Shown one piece after another: positions 51,078-59,187 of a stretch of DNA of 64,000 nucleotides. Position numbers and translations under genes: made by a program. This DNA comes from Nitrospiraceae bacterium (GTDB taxonomy: Bacteria > Nitrospirota > Nitrospiria > Nitrospirales > UBA8639). A model generated the notes under the pieces. The model was not told the DNA's origin and did not search any database. It was given only the letters and a program-made list of their open reading frames with translations. The DNA is taken from positions 1 through 64,000 of the forward strand of contig JACKFF010000005.1 in the NCBI GenBank assembly GCA_020632595.1, read 5' to 3'. Position 1 is the stretch's first letter. Each line of letters begins with the position of its first letter.

Positions 51078-51897
51078 GTAACTCAGACATCGGCTTATTT
51101 TTTAATGGTTCCGCTGTTAGCGACTCTCCCATTTCAGGGATTGTCCTCTCGTCTTTCTCTTCCGGTTCAACGCTTTGAACGTCGGCCTCGGAACCACCGG
51201 CCTCCTCCGGCTGAAGCACACCTGCAGCATCCATGGGGGCCTCTTCTTCTGAAACTATCGGATCGTCCGAAGACTGCAAGCCTTCCTCCGAAACAGGGCT
51301 ATTCTCTTCGGAACTCTCTCCCTCACGGAGAATCTCAAGTTCTTCGGGAATATCCGGTTCCGGAGGAAGGGGTGGCAACACTTCACCCACATACGCCAAC
51401 GCTTCGAGTGTCCCGTGAACCCGACGTGACACGATTTTCGTCCGGGGGCCATTTCCCTGATCCTCCATTAACTTGGCCTGGAGTTCATAAAAATACGAGC
51501 CATCAGCAACGAGTTGATGGTATTGATCCTTCCCATCCCAGACCAGCTCCACTGGAATGGTAAGATTCTTCCCTTTCGTCTCCAGTTCGTCCACCAACAG
51601 ACGATGTGCGACAAAACTCATGGAGCGCCGGGTCGGTGAGGTGATCATGGCAGAAACTTCCAGGACATTGGCTCCACGTAAGGATGACGGCAATTCCACG
51701 AGCAGAGTCAACTTCAACCCACTTTTCCCAAGGATAAACGGATCAGGAGAAACCACCACATCAGAAATTTTCACGGGGGAAGTGGCCGGTCCTTTATTTG
51801 GTTTTGCAACAACCTGTTGGGAAAAGGCTAAACCAACAATGAGACTTACCCAAAAAATTTGGAGCGTTTTCAGAAAAAGTATACATAAACGAGGCAT
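51043..51897 (-). CDS. Secreted protein with FlgD-like Ig region and acidic tail
   Basis: 284 residues from ATG 51897, preceded by AGGGAA; ATG at 51930 adds eleven. Signal peptide (LKTLQIFWVSLIVGLAFSQQVVA). Residues about 30-180 look like a FlgD/Ig-type beta domain (VVVSPDPFILGKSGLKLTLLVELP, GKDQYHQLVADGSYFYELQAKL). The C-terminal 100 residues are very acidic (many Glu/Asp/Ser/Pro). Stop overlaps larB by 35 bp on the opposite strand. Role unknown. Confidence 0.75.
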   Translation of the reverse strand: MPRLCILFLKTLQIFWVSLIVGLAFSQQVVAKPNKGPATSPVKISDVVVSPDPFILGKSGLKLTLLVELPSSLRGANVLEVSAMITSPTRRSMSFVAHRLLVDELETKGKNLTIPVELVWDGKDQYHQLVADGSYFYELQAKLMEDQGNGPRTKIVSRRVHGTLEALAYVGEVLPPLPPEPDIPEELEILREGESSEENSPVSEEGLQSSDDPIVSEEEAPMDAAGVLQPEEAGGSEADVQSVEPEEKDERTIPEMGESLTAEPLKNKPMSELPTSGEELRLSR

Positions 51898-51930
51898 CTG
51901 GTTCCCTATGTGTAAAAACGTGAATTCCAT

Positions 51931-52197
51931 CGGTCAGGTAATGTTCAATGAATCCCGAAGGATTCCCGAATGAAGCAACCCCCGGACAACCAGGTCATTC
52001 GGAGTATAACGAAGAATCTCTCAAAACTGCGTGACCTCCAAGCAGGTCATAAAAACCTTACCTATTCGGTGCTGAGCACTTCCTCTTATTGTGCCAAACA
52101 TTTTCCCTTCAGACCAATCAAATCACCAAACTGTTGAATTATTTTTTCTTTAGACTTTAGCCTGGCTGAGCCGCTGATGACTCCGGAAGGATGAGGG
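51931..52197. other. Gene-free gap
   Basis: About 270 bp, AT-rich toward 52130; leads into the repeat at 52198. No gene. Confidence 0.35.
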
Positions 52198-52250
52198 AAG
52201 ACTCAGGACAGGCTCCACCAGTTTGCGCTGCCGCCGGATTCGGCAAGCCT
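52198..52250. repeat. 43-bp repeat copy 1 (left of the 152-residue orphan)
   Basis: AAGACTCAGGACAGGCTCC and TTTGCGCTGCCGCCGGATT: 39 of 43 bases match 52949-52991 in the same orientation. The copies flank the orphan gene 52331-52789. Confidence 0.75.
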
Positions 52251-52330
52251 GAAGATTCCTGGCCCGAGACCCCACATGATTCAGGATAAGACAGTGTTCT
52301 ACCACTATTTGATGGTGCCCTTTACAGGTT

Positions 52331-52789
52331 TCATGAGGATTCACTAAGAAGATCTTGAGCCGCACTCATAATCATTTTTTCGAATAAAGGTTGATCATCG
52401 GGTCTTTCATCCCATTCACTAAGCGCATAAATAAAGGGATCTAATAGCTGAATATTTTCTTCGTATGGTCTCAAACTAAGATCCCAGATTTTTCTCGCCC
52501 CTTCATATTTAGAAATTTCGCATCGTACAATCTGTTCAGCAACATTGCGGCTTAGATAAAGAACTGCATCACGTGATTCAGGAATTTCCACATCTAACTC
52601 ATGAAAGGCTTTTTTCAATAGATTGACCTCATCGGTATCAGAGGCCCTATTTAAGCCTGCCAAAATCCTAAGAGAAGGTGAATCATATCCCTCTTCAAGA
52701 GCCTTTGTAGCCAAGTCTGGCAAATCTGTGGAAATTAAAAGCCCTAAAGCCAACTTAGCCGCCATAATTTCCAATACACCACTTTTCAT
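52331..52789 (-). CDS. Helical orphan protein
   Basis: 152 residues from ATG 52789 (AAGGG 8 nt before); ATG at 52765 also possible. All-helical appearance: MAAKLALGLLISTDLPDLATKALEEGYDSPSLRILAGLN, VNLLKKAFHELDVEIPESRDAVLYLSRNVAEQIVRCEI, LSEWDERPDDQPLFEKMIMSAAQDLL. I do not recognise the family; an accessory or immunity-type small protein is possible. It lies between direct repeats in the middle of the split lar region. Confidence 0.7.
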   Translation of the reverse strand: MKSGVLEIMAAKLALGLLISTDLPDLATKALEEGYDSPSLRILAGLNRASDTDEVNLLKKAFHELDVEIPESRDAVLYLSRNVAEQIVRCEISKYEGARKIWDLSLRPYEENIQLLDPFIYALSEWDERPDDQPLFEKMIMSAAQDLLSESS

Positions 52790-52948
52790 TTTAGGAAGCC
52801 CTTTAAATGAGAAATAATCTCTTTTCTAGTTTTTTGTCCGCCACAAGTTTTTTTGTTTGACCTCGTTTATGCCTCTTAAGCCTTTGGCGTGGCCGAGCAG
52901 TGCAGCCGAGTCTGGAAAGACGGGGGCGCACTGTCTGAGCCCTTCAGT
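52790..52948. other. Gene-free gap
   Basis: Short segment between the orphan gene and the second repeat, with TTTTTTGTCCGCC-like low-complexity; no gene. Confidence 0.35.
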
Positions 52949-53000
52949 AAGACTCAGGACAGGCTCCGCGAGTTTGCGCCGCCGCCGGAATTGGCGAACC
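52949..53000. repeat. 43-bp repeat copy 2 (right of the 152-residue orphan)
   Basis: Same 43-bp unit as 52198-52250, same orientation, 39 of 43 identical. Together with the hairpin repeat 53038-53073 it makes a repeat-rich boundary before larC. Confidence 0.75.
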
Positions 53001-53037
53001 GCGCAAGGAACCCGAAGGGCAACGACAGGGCCAACAT

Positions 53038-53073
53038 GGTTTTGGGTCCTTTTGCCGTAACAAAAGGACCTCG
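53038..53073. repeat. 36-bp hairpin repeat, copy 2
   Basis: GGTTTTGGGTCCTTTTGCCG continues to TAACAAAAGGACCTCG; inverted relative to 40639-40674, 34 of 36 bases equal when one is reversed. Stem CCTTTTG/CAAAAGG. Confidence 0.8.
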
Positions 53074-53206
53074 TGCGCCGGGGCGACACCCGGATTATTT
53101 CAAGAAAATTTTCCCCCTTCTCAATGACCAACTCAGCGTCGCATTCAGGATTTTGATATGATACGGTTTCGCCTTTGGACTTTTTCAAATTTTCAGGTGT
53201 AATTTC

Positions 53207-54436
53207 ATGGCCAGACATCTTCATATCGATGCATTTTCAGGAGTCAGCGGCGACATGTTTTTGGGTGCCCTCGTGGATACCGGTGTACCCTTGAGTATAT
53301 TGAAAAAAGGCCTCAAAGCCCTGGGCATCAAAGGCTATCGACTTCGCGAACAGCAAGTGATCCGCAACAGCATCCGGGCTACCAAAGTGGATGTGGATAT
53401 TCACAAAGGGTTCACCAAGCCTTTGTCCCTCTCCGCGATTCGAAAGACATTAGGAAATAGCTGTCTGCCCGAAACCATTCGAACGCAAGCCCTTCACACC
53501 TTCCAGCTTCTGGCTGAAGCCGAAGGCAGGGTTCACGGCCAAGAACCGCATAAAGTACATTTTCATGAGGTGGGCGTGATTGATTCGCTGGTAGATATTG
53601 TCGGGACCCTGCTGGGTTTTGCACATCTAAACATCACAACGGTGTCCTTTTCACCTATCAATCTGGGAGCCGGCACTATTTCCACAGCGCATGGGCTGCT
53701 TCCGGTGCCGGGACCGGCAGTGGCGCACATGGCCCAGGGCATTCCCATTCTCTCTAATGGACCGGCTATTGAATTCACGACCCCTACCGGGATCGCCTTG
53801 GTTAAAACGCTCTCCCAAGATTGTAAACCGCTCCCCCCATTAACGCCACAAACAGTGGGATATGGCGCAGGCACGGCCGATCCTCATGGCTGGCCTAATG
53901 TGCTGCGTGTATTTGTTGGTATTCAAGAGCCTGACTCTTTGGATCACACCGAACGTGTTTTCCAACTTGAGACGAACATTGATGATATGAATCCGCAATT
54001 ATATGAGGTGGTCATGGAGCGCCTGTTCGAGGCCGGAGCTCTAGATGTCACCTTGACGCCGACCATCATGAAACGGAGTCGGCCCGGCACGATTGTGACA
54101 GTGATCGCTCTCTCACAAGACCTTCAGGCCTTGCAGTCGCTACTATTTTCCGAAACCTCGACGCTGGGAATACGGATTCAGGAAATGGACCGAGCCATTC
54201 TGCCTCGCTCCTTCCAAACAATTAAACTGTTGGGGGGCTCTGTCCGCATGAAGATTGCCGGTCTTGGAAAGGGCCGTTTGAAGGTCACTCCCGAGTATCA
54301 GGATTGTGTGACGTTGGCCGAGCGCACCAAGCAGCCTGTTCAAACGATCATTGACCTTGCCCGCCGGACCTATGTCAGCTCGAAAGCCCCATCCACGCGC
54401 AAAACTTCTCCTGACAAATTGGCAGAGCGAAAGTAA
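53207..54436 (+). CDS. larC: Nickel-pincer nucleotide insertase
   Basis: 409 residues; ATG 53207 follows AGGTG. LarC inserts nickel into the pyridinium dithiocarboxylate to finish the nickel-pincer cofactor, with CTP. Typical start HLHIDAFSGVSGDMFLGALVDTGV, then HFHEVGVIDSLVDIVGT and TNIDDMNPQLYEVV, PTIMKRSRPGTIVTVIA. Often encoded as LarC1-LarC2 with a frameshift; here it is one full-length frame. Begins the operon larC-pdxA-rsmB-rpe. Confidence 0.94.
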   Translation: MARHLHIDAFSGVSGDMFLGALVDTGVPLSILKKGLKALGIKGYRLREQQVIRNSIRATKVDVDIHKGFTKPLSLSAIRKTLGNSCLPETIRTQALHTFQLLAEAEGRVHGQEPHKVHFHEVGVIDSLVDIVGTLLGFAHLNITTVSFSPINLGAGTISTAHGLLPVPGPAVAHMAQGIPILSNGPAIEFTTPTGIALVKTLSQDCKPLPPLTPQTVGYGAGTADPHGWPNVLRVFVGIQEPDSLDHTERVFQLETNIDDMNPQLYEVVMERLFEAGALDVTLTPTIMKRSRPGTIVTVIALSQDLQALQSLLFSETSTLGIRIQEMDRAILPRSFQTIKLLGGSVRMKIAGLGKGRLKVTPEYQDCVTLAERTKQPVQTIIDLARRTYVSSKAPSTRKTSPDKLAERK

Positions 54437-54443
54437 TCCAATC

Positions 54444-55469
54444 ATGGCCTCCACGCAATCAACCAAACCGCTTCTGGCGATTACCATGGGCGATCCTGCC
54501 GGGATCGGACCGGAAATTATTGTGAAGGCTCTCCAGTTGCCGAAAATCTGGCGAGTCTGTCGGCCCCTGGTCATTGGTAGCCGGACCATCCTGGAATACA
54601 CCGCGCAATCCTTGGGGACCTCACTGGTTCTTGTGCCGGTGAGCGGGCACGAATCAACCTCCAACTCTCGAATGTTCCGCCGGGGCTCTCTCCCCGTCTT
54701 GGATCCCTTTTCCGGATCAATCCGTCCGGTCAGGCTTGGGCGTGTCACGTCACGCTCGGGGGATATCGCAGTCACGTGCATTCAAACAGCCGTCCGGTTA
54801 GCCCAGGCCGGTTGCGTGCAGGGCATCGTGACGGCACCAATTAATAAACATGCGATGCATTTAGCAGGGCACACGTACCCTGGCCATACCGAAATGTTAG
54901 CGGATCTGACAAAAGCAAAAGAGTCGGGGATGATGATAGTCGGGGGTCCCTTGAAAATATTATTTGCGACCACCCACCTGGCTCTCCGTGATGTCCCGAA
55001 GGTGTTGACCTCCACCACAATTCTCCGGGCCATTCGATTGGCTCATCAGGGACTCACACGCTTGTTCCACATTCAGAAACCGCGCATCGGCGTGGCAGGG
55101 CTCAACCCCCATGCCAGCGAGAATGGCCTGTTTGGCGACGAGGAAGGCCGTATTATTCAACCCGCCATTCGGCAAGCCAAAAAACAGGGCATTGCCTGCA
55201 CGGGTCCTCATCCTGCCGATACCTTGTTCGGCAAGGCGGTACGAGGATCATTTGATGGCATTGTCGCCTTGTATCACGACCAGGGATTGATTCCGCTCAA
55301 AACGGTGGCCTTCGGCCATTGCGTGAACATCACGGTGGGTCTGCCGATCATTCGCACCTCGGTTGACCACGGCACGGCCTATGACATTGCTGGGCAAGGC
55401 AAGGCTGATCCCACAAGCCTTGTTGAAGCCATGGAAATGGCTGCCAGGTTGGCCACACATTCCCCATGA
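54444..55469 (+). CDS. pdxA: 4-hydroxythreonine-4-phosphate dehydrogenase
   Basis: 341 residues from ATG 54444, seven bases after the larC stop (the open frame extends back to 54351). PdxA oxidises 4-phosphohydroxy-L-threonine in pyridoxal phosphate synthesis (Zn, NAD). Motifs: AITMGDPAGIGPEI, TAPINKHAMHLAGHTYPGHTEMLA (metal His), GLNPHASENGLFG, DGIVALYHDQGLIPLKTVAFG and GLPIIRTSVDHGTAYDIAG. All conserved. Confidence 0.96.
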   Translation: MASTQSTKPLLAITMGDPAGIGPEIIVKALQLPKIWRVCRPLVIGSRTILEYTAQSLGTSLVLVPVSGHESTSNSRMFRRGSLPVLDPFSGSIRPVRLGRVTSRSGDIAVTCIQTAVRLAQAGCVQGIVTAPINKHAMHLAGHTYPGHTEMLADLTKAKESGMMIVGGPLKILFATTHLALRDVPKVLTSTTILRAIRLAHQGLTRLFHIQKPRIGVAGLNPHASENGLFGDEEGRIIQPAIRQAKKQGIACTGPHPADTLFGKAVRGSFDGIVALYHDQGLIPLKTVAFGHCVNITVGLPIIRTSVDHGTAYDIAGQGKADPTSLVEAMEMAARLATHSP

Positions 55470-55485
55470 TCGGCAAGCCGTGAAG

Positions 55486-56934
55486 ATGGGAGCGCAGAAA
55501 CCGGCATCCGCCGCCAAACCACCGGCATCGTCGACTGGTCGCTCCTGGAGTGCGAGAAAAATCGCTGGCGCTGCCTTGCAGACAATTGAACGCACCCGGG
55601 CTTTCAGCGATGACGTGTTCGATCACATCACGAAAGACCTCGTGATCACCCCCCGCGATCGGCACCTGGCATTTGAGTTGGTCTATGGAGTGTTACGGCA
55701 TTACCTCACCCTGGATTGGCGATTGGATCAGGTCTCCCGCAAACCCATGATCCGCCTGCCGCTGACGGTTGCCACGACGCTACGGGTGGCTGCCTATCAA
55801 TTGCTCTATCTCGATCGTATTCCGGCTTCCGCCGCAGTGAATGAAGCCGTTCAGCTGATCCGGAAACAGCCCGGACACAATTGGTCCGGTTTCGTGAATG
55901 CCGTATTGCGCAATCTACTCCGGCAACCTGTTCCGCCCATGCCCGATCCGGCAGTCGATGCCACCCAGGCCCTTTCCATTCGATATGCGTGTCCGCCCTG
56001 GTTAGTTGAGCGCTGGCGACAATCCTTCGGACTCCCACAAGCGGAACACCTTTGCCAACAATCTATTGGCATTCCTCCGTTAACGATTCGAACGAATACT
56101 CTTCAGTGTTCCCGTTCCCAATTGCTTGCCCGGCTCCGATCGGAAGAAATACTTGCCCGGGAAACCACTGTGAGCCCCGTCGGTTTAATTTTGAACAAAT
56201 GTGGTAGTCCCGGAGAACTGTCCGCCTTGAAAGACGGCTGGTGTTACGTGGAGGACGAAGCCGCCCAACTCATCCCCTTGCTCATTGACCCTCAGCCCGG
56301 CGACCGTGTTCTTGATGCCTGTGCGGCTCCCGGAGGAAAAACCGCACACCTGGCTCAATTGATGAAAAACCAAGGATCCATTGTGGCACTTGATCGTCAT
56401 CAGGGACGGTTAGACCGGCTCGTTTCAAATTGTGCCAGGCTGGGAATTTCCATTGTTCAGCCTGTTCACCATGATCTGACTGCATCATCCGGACACGACA
56501 GGACAAACCATGTCTCAACGACCCGTCTCACGGTTCCTGCCGTGCTAACCCAACCGTTTGACCGCATTCTGCTTGATGCCCCCTGTTCTGCTCTGGGTAT
56601 TCTTCGCCGGCACCCCGAAGGAAAATTAATAAAATCTCTATCGGCCATTCAACATGCCAAGGCTCTTCAACGTGAGATTCTGGATCGGGTCTCCAACCTC
56701 TTGAGACCAGGGGGAATCTTGGTCTATAGTGCCTGCTCAGTCGAACCGGAGGAGACCACAGAGATTATCTCCGGATTTTGTCAGGAACATCCTGAATTTT
56801 ATCAGGAATCCGTCACACCTTGGGTGCCCGCTGCCGGGCAATCACTCATTACTGCCCTGGGGCATTTGTGTACGGCCTTTCAGACGTTGAACATGGATGG
56901 CTTTTTTGCGTGCCGGTTGAAAAAATCTGAATAA
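55486..56934 (+). CDS. rsmB: 16S rRNA m5C967 methyltransferase
   Basis: 482 residues from ATG 55486 (GTG at 55480 is an alternative; frame open from 55363). N-terminal NusB-like RNA-binding domain (RLDQVSRKPMIRLPLTVATTLRVAAYQLLYLDRIPASAAVNEAVQLIRK), then the SAM-dependent core: LDACAAPGGKTAHLAQ, VALDRHQGRLDRL, LLDAPCSALGILRRHPEGK (first catalytic Cys) and VYSACSVEPEE (second Cys). Methylates C967 of 16S rRNA. Operon with pdxA upstream (16-bp gap) and rpe downstream (two bases). Confidence 0.94.
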   Translation: MGAQKPASAAKPPASSTGRSWSARKIAGAALQTIERTRAFSDDVFDHITKDLVITPRDRHLAFELVYGVLRHYLTLDWRLDQVSRKPMIRLPLTVATTLRVAAYQLLYLDRIPASAAVNEAVQLIRKQPGHNWSGFVNAVLRNLLRQPVPPMPDPAVDATQALSIRYACPPWLVERWRQSFGLPQAEHLCQQSIGIPPLTIRTNTLQCSRSQLLARLRSEEILARETTVSPVGLILNKCGSPGELSALKDGWCYVEDEAAQLIPLLIDPQPGDRVLDACAAPGGKTAHLAQLMKNQGSIVALDRHQGRLDRLVSNCARLGISIVQPVHHDLTASSGHDRTNHVSTTRLTVPAVLTQPFDRILLDAPCSALGILRRHPEGKLIKSLSAIQHAKALQREILDRVSNLLRPGGILVYSACSVEPEETTEIISGFCQEHPEFYQESVTPWVPAAGQSLITALGHLCTAFQTLNMDGFFACRLKKSE

Positions 56935-56936
56935 CA

Positions 56937-57611
56937 ATGCCAGTCACACCTTTAATCTCCCCTTCAATCCTTTCTGCTGACTTTGCCCGGCTCGCGGAAG
57001 CCGTCCAGATGGTGGAAGCAGCCGGTGCGGATTGGATCCATGTGGATGTGATGGATGGCCATTTTGTTCCTAATTTGACGGTTGGTCCGCCCATGGTTGA
57101 AGCGCTTCGCAAGGTAACCTCCTTGCCATTAGATGTTCATCTGATGATGACCAACCCGGATGATTTTATCCCTGAATTCGTGGATGCCGGAGCGGACCTG
57201 TTAACCGTGCATGTTGAAGCCTGCCCACATTTACACCGTACGGTGCAGTCTATTAAGGAACGACAAGTCAAAGCCGGAGTGTCCTTGAATCCGGCGACGT
57301 CCGTTACTAGCGTTGAGGAAATTCTTGGTGACGTGGATCTAATCCTGGTGATGTCTGTGAATCCCGGCTTTGGAGGCCAACAATTTATCTCATCCTGCCT
57401 GGATAAGATCCGGCGGGTCCGGACCATGATCAATAATTCGCGCAGTTCGGCACATTTGGAAGTGGATGGGGGAGTCAACCTGACCAACGTGGCTTCGGTG
57501 ATTCAGGCCGGTGCGAATGTTCTGGTTGCCGGTTCCGCCATTTTTGGCAGCAAGAATATTCCTGAAACCATTCGGCGGATGCGAACCGCGGCTCAGACCG
57601 TGATCGTCTAA
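56937..57611 (+). CDS. rpe: Ribulose-phosphate 3-epimerase
   Basis: 224 residues, ATG 56937 two bases after the rsmB stop. Interconverts ribulose and xylulose 5-phosphate. Motifs: ISPSILSADFARL, DWIHVDVMDGHFVPNLTVGP (metal His and Asp), LDVHLMM (His), VMSVNPGFGGQQF and LEVDGGVNL (Asp), VLVAGSAIFG. Typical length. Precedes pheS by 8 bp. Confidence 0.96.
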   Translation: MPVTPLISPSILSADFARLAEAVQMVEAAGADWIHVDVMDGHFVPNLTVGPPMVEALRKVTSLPLDVHLMMTNPDDFIPEFVDAGADLLTVHVEACPHLHRTVQSIKERQVKAGVSLNPATSVTSVEEILGDVDLILVMSVNPGFGGQQFISSCLDKIRRVRTMINNSRSSAHLEVDGGVNLTNVASVIQAGANVLVAGSAIFGSKNIPETIRRMRTAAQTVIV

Positions 57612-57619
57612 TCGGGCCC

Positions 57620-59179
57620 ATGAATTCTCCGAATAATACGGACAGCCTTCATCCTCTCGAAATTCAGGTCCTCCGTGAACTGGGGAAATACCCTCAGCCA
57701 CTTTCAGACCTTCAACTTGCCAATCATACTGAGCTGGCCCCCTCACAAGTCAGCATGGCGGTCGGATGGTTGCTTACGAAACAACTGGTGAGCCTGTCGT
57801 CAGAAACCACAACGACGTATGTCTCCCTCACCACGATCGGTGCCCAATACCACCAGCCGGACTCTTCTCCACTTGAGTGGATTCTTCAGACAGTGAAAAG
57901 TGCCACTCATGAAGGTTCAGCACCAACCGTGAAGGATCTTCAAGGCACGGGGAAATTCCAACCCTCCGAACTAAGCCGGGCGATCGGAATTCTCAAGAAA
58001 GAAGGCGTCCTTCAGATGGGTGCAGGGGGAGTGCTGGAGATAACCAGCAAGGACAGTGTCACCGCAAGGGACCTGCGAAGTCTGCTTAATCAGGTTCAGG
58101 AAGGTGCACAACCCCTGGATTCGTTTGCATCCGATCAGCAGGCATTGCTTCGCCAATACGCCGTCAAACGGGGTAATACGCAGGAACCCTTTCGCATCGA
58201 TGATCATACCGAACGGACCTACGTCCTGACAGATGAGGGCCGGAATCTTCTGCCTCATTTACGGGAAGGGGCCGCCCAAGAAATTTCTCAATTAACCCCG
58301 GAACTCTTAAAAGACGGATCCTGGCGTCACGTATCCTTTCGTAAATACTCCATCAACCTTCGCCCCCCTCGCCTGGCAGTCGGCAGGCGGCATTCCTATC
58401 GGGAATTTCTGGATACCGTGAAGTACAAGCTCACGAGCATGGGGTTTCAGGAAATGCGTGGCGAACTCATTGAGACGGAATTTTGGGATATGGACGCCCT
58501 TTTCATGCCTCAATTCCATCCTGCTCGTGCCATCCATGATGTATATTTTGTCAAAAATCCCAAGATGGCTAAGAAAATTCAGGAGCCATTTCTCAGCCAG
58601 GTAAGCCAAGTCCACCGTGATGGGGGAACGAGCGGATCGAAAGGGTGGAAATACGAGTATGACCCTGAGCGGGCGAAGCGCTTAGTCCTCCGTAGCCAGG
58701 GCACGGCTGTTTCCGCTCGGACCTTGGCACAGAATCCCCCGGTTCCCGGCAAATTTTTTTCCATTGCCCGGTGTTTCCGTTATGACAATGTCGATGCCAC
58801 GCATGCCACGGACTTTTTTCAGGTGGAGGGGATAGTGCTTGGCTCCGATATCAACTTTCGAACACTTTTGGGACTCCTGCAATTGTTCGCCACGGAAATG
58901 GCACAAGCCAAAGAGATTCGATTTTTTCCGGCTTATTTCCCGTTCACCGAACCCTCGGTGGAATTGCATGTCCGTCATCCCAAGCTTGGATGGATGGAAT
59001 TGGGTGGCGCCGGTCTTTTCCGATCTGAAGTCACCATCCCGTTAGGAGTGACGGTTCCGGTTATTGCATGGGGACTCGGGCTGGATCGAATGGCCATGAT
59101 CGCCCTTGGGATACAGGATATTCGCGATTTATTCACTTCCGATCTAGAAGCGGTTCGCAATATGCGCCGTCATTTTTAG
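57620..59179 (+). CDS. pheS: Phenylalanine-tRNA ligase alpha subunit, archaeal/eukaryotic type
   Basis: 519 residues against about 340 in ordinary bacteria. The first 250 residues are extra helical, winged-helix-like domains (LQLANHTELAPSQVSMAVGWLL, LQGTGKFQPSELSRAIGILKKEGVL) characteristic of archaeal and cytosolic PheRS alpha. Class II core: VGRRHSYREFLDTVKYKLTSMGFQE, FWDMDALFMPQFHPARAIHD (motif 1), LVLRSQGTAVSARTL, FFSIARCFRYDNVDATHATDFFQVEG (motif 2), FFPAYFPFTEPSVEL and GLGLDRMAMI (motif 3). Charges tRNA-Phe with PheT. ATG 57620 has no clear ribosome site. Bacterial-type pheST would be expected after rplT. Confidence 0.9.
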   Translation: MNSPNNTDSLHPLEIQVLRELGKYPQPLSDLQLANHTELAPSQVSMAVGWLLTKQLVSLSSETTTTYVSLTTIGAQYHQPDSSPLEWILQTVKSATHEGSAPTVKDLQGTGKFQPSELSRAIGILKKEGVLQMGAGGVLEITSKDSVTARDLRSLLNQVQEGAQPLDSFASDQQALLRQYAVKRGNTQEPFRIDDHTERTYVLTDEGRNLLPHLREGAAQEISQLTPELLKDGSWRHVSFRKYSINLRPPRLAVGRRHSYREFLDTVKYKLTSMGFQEMRGELIETEFWDMDALFMPQFHPARAIHDVYFVKNPKMAKKIQEPFLSQVSQVHRDGGTSGSKGWKYEYDPERAKRLVLRSQGTAVSARTLAQNPPVPGKFFSIARCFRYDNVDATHATDFFQVEGIVLGSDINFRTLLGLLQLFATEMAQAKEIRFFPAYFPFTEPSVELHVRHPKLGWMELGGAGLFRSEVTIPLGVTVPVIAWGLGLDRMAMIALGIQDIRDLFTSDLEAVRNMRRHF

Positions 59180-59187
59180 CTACGCCC

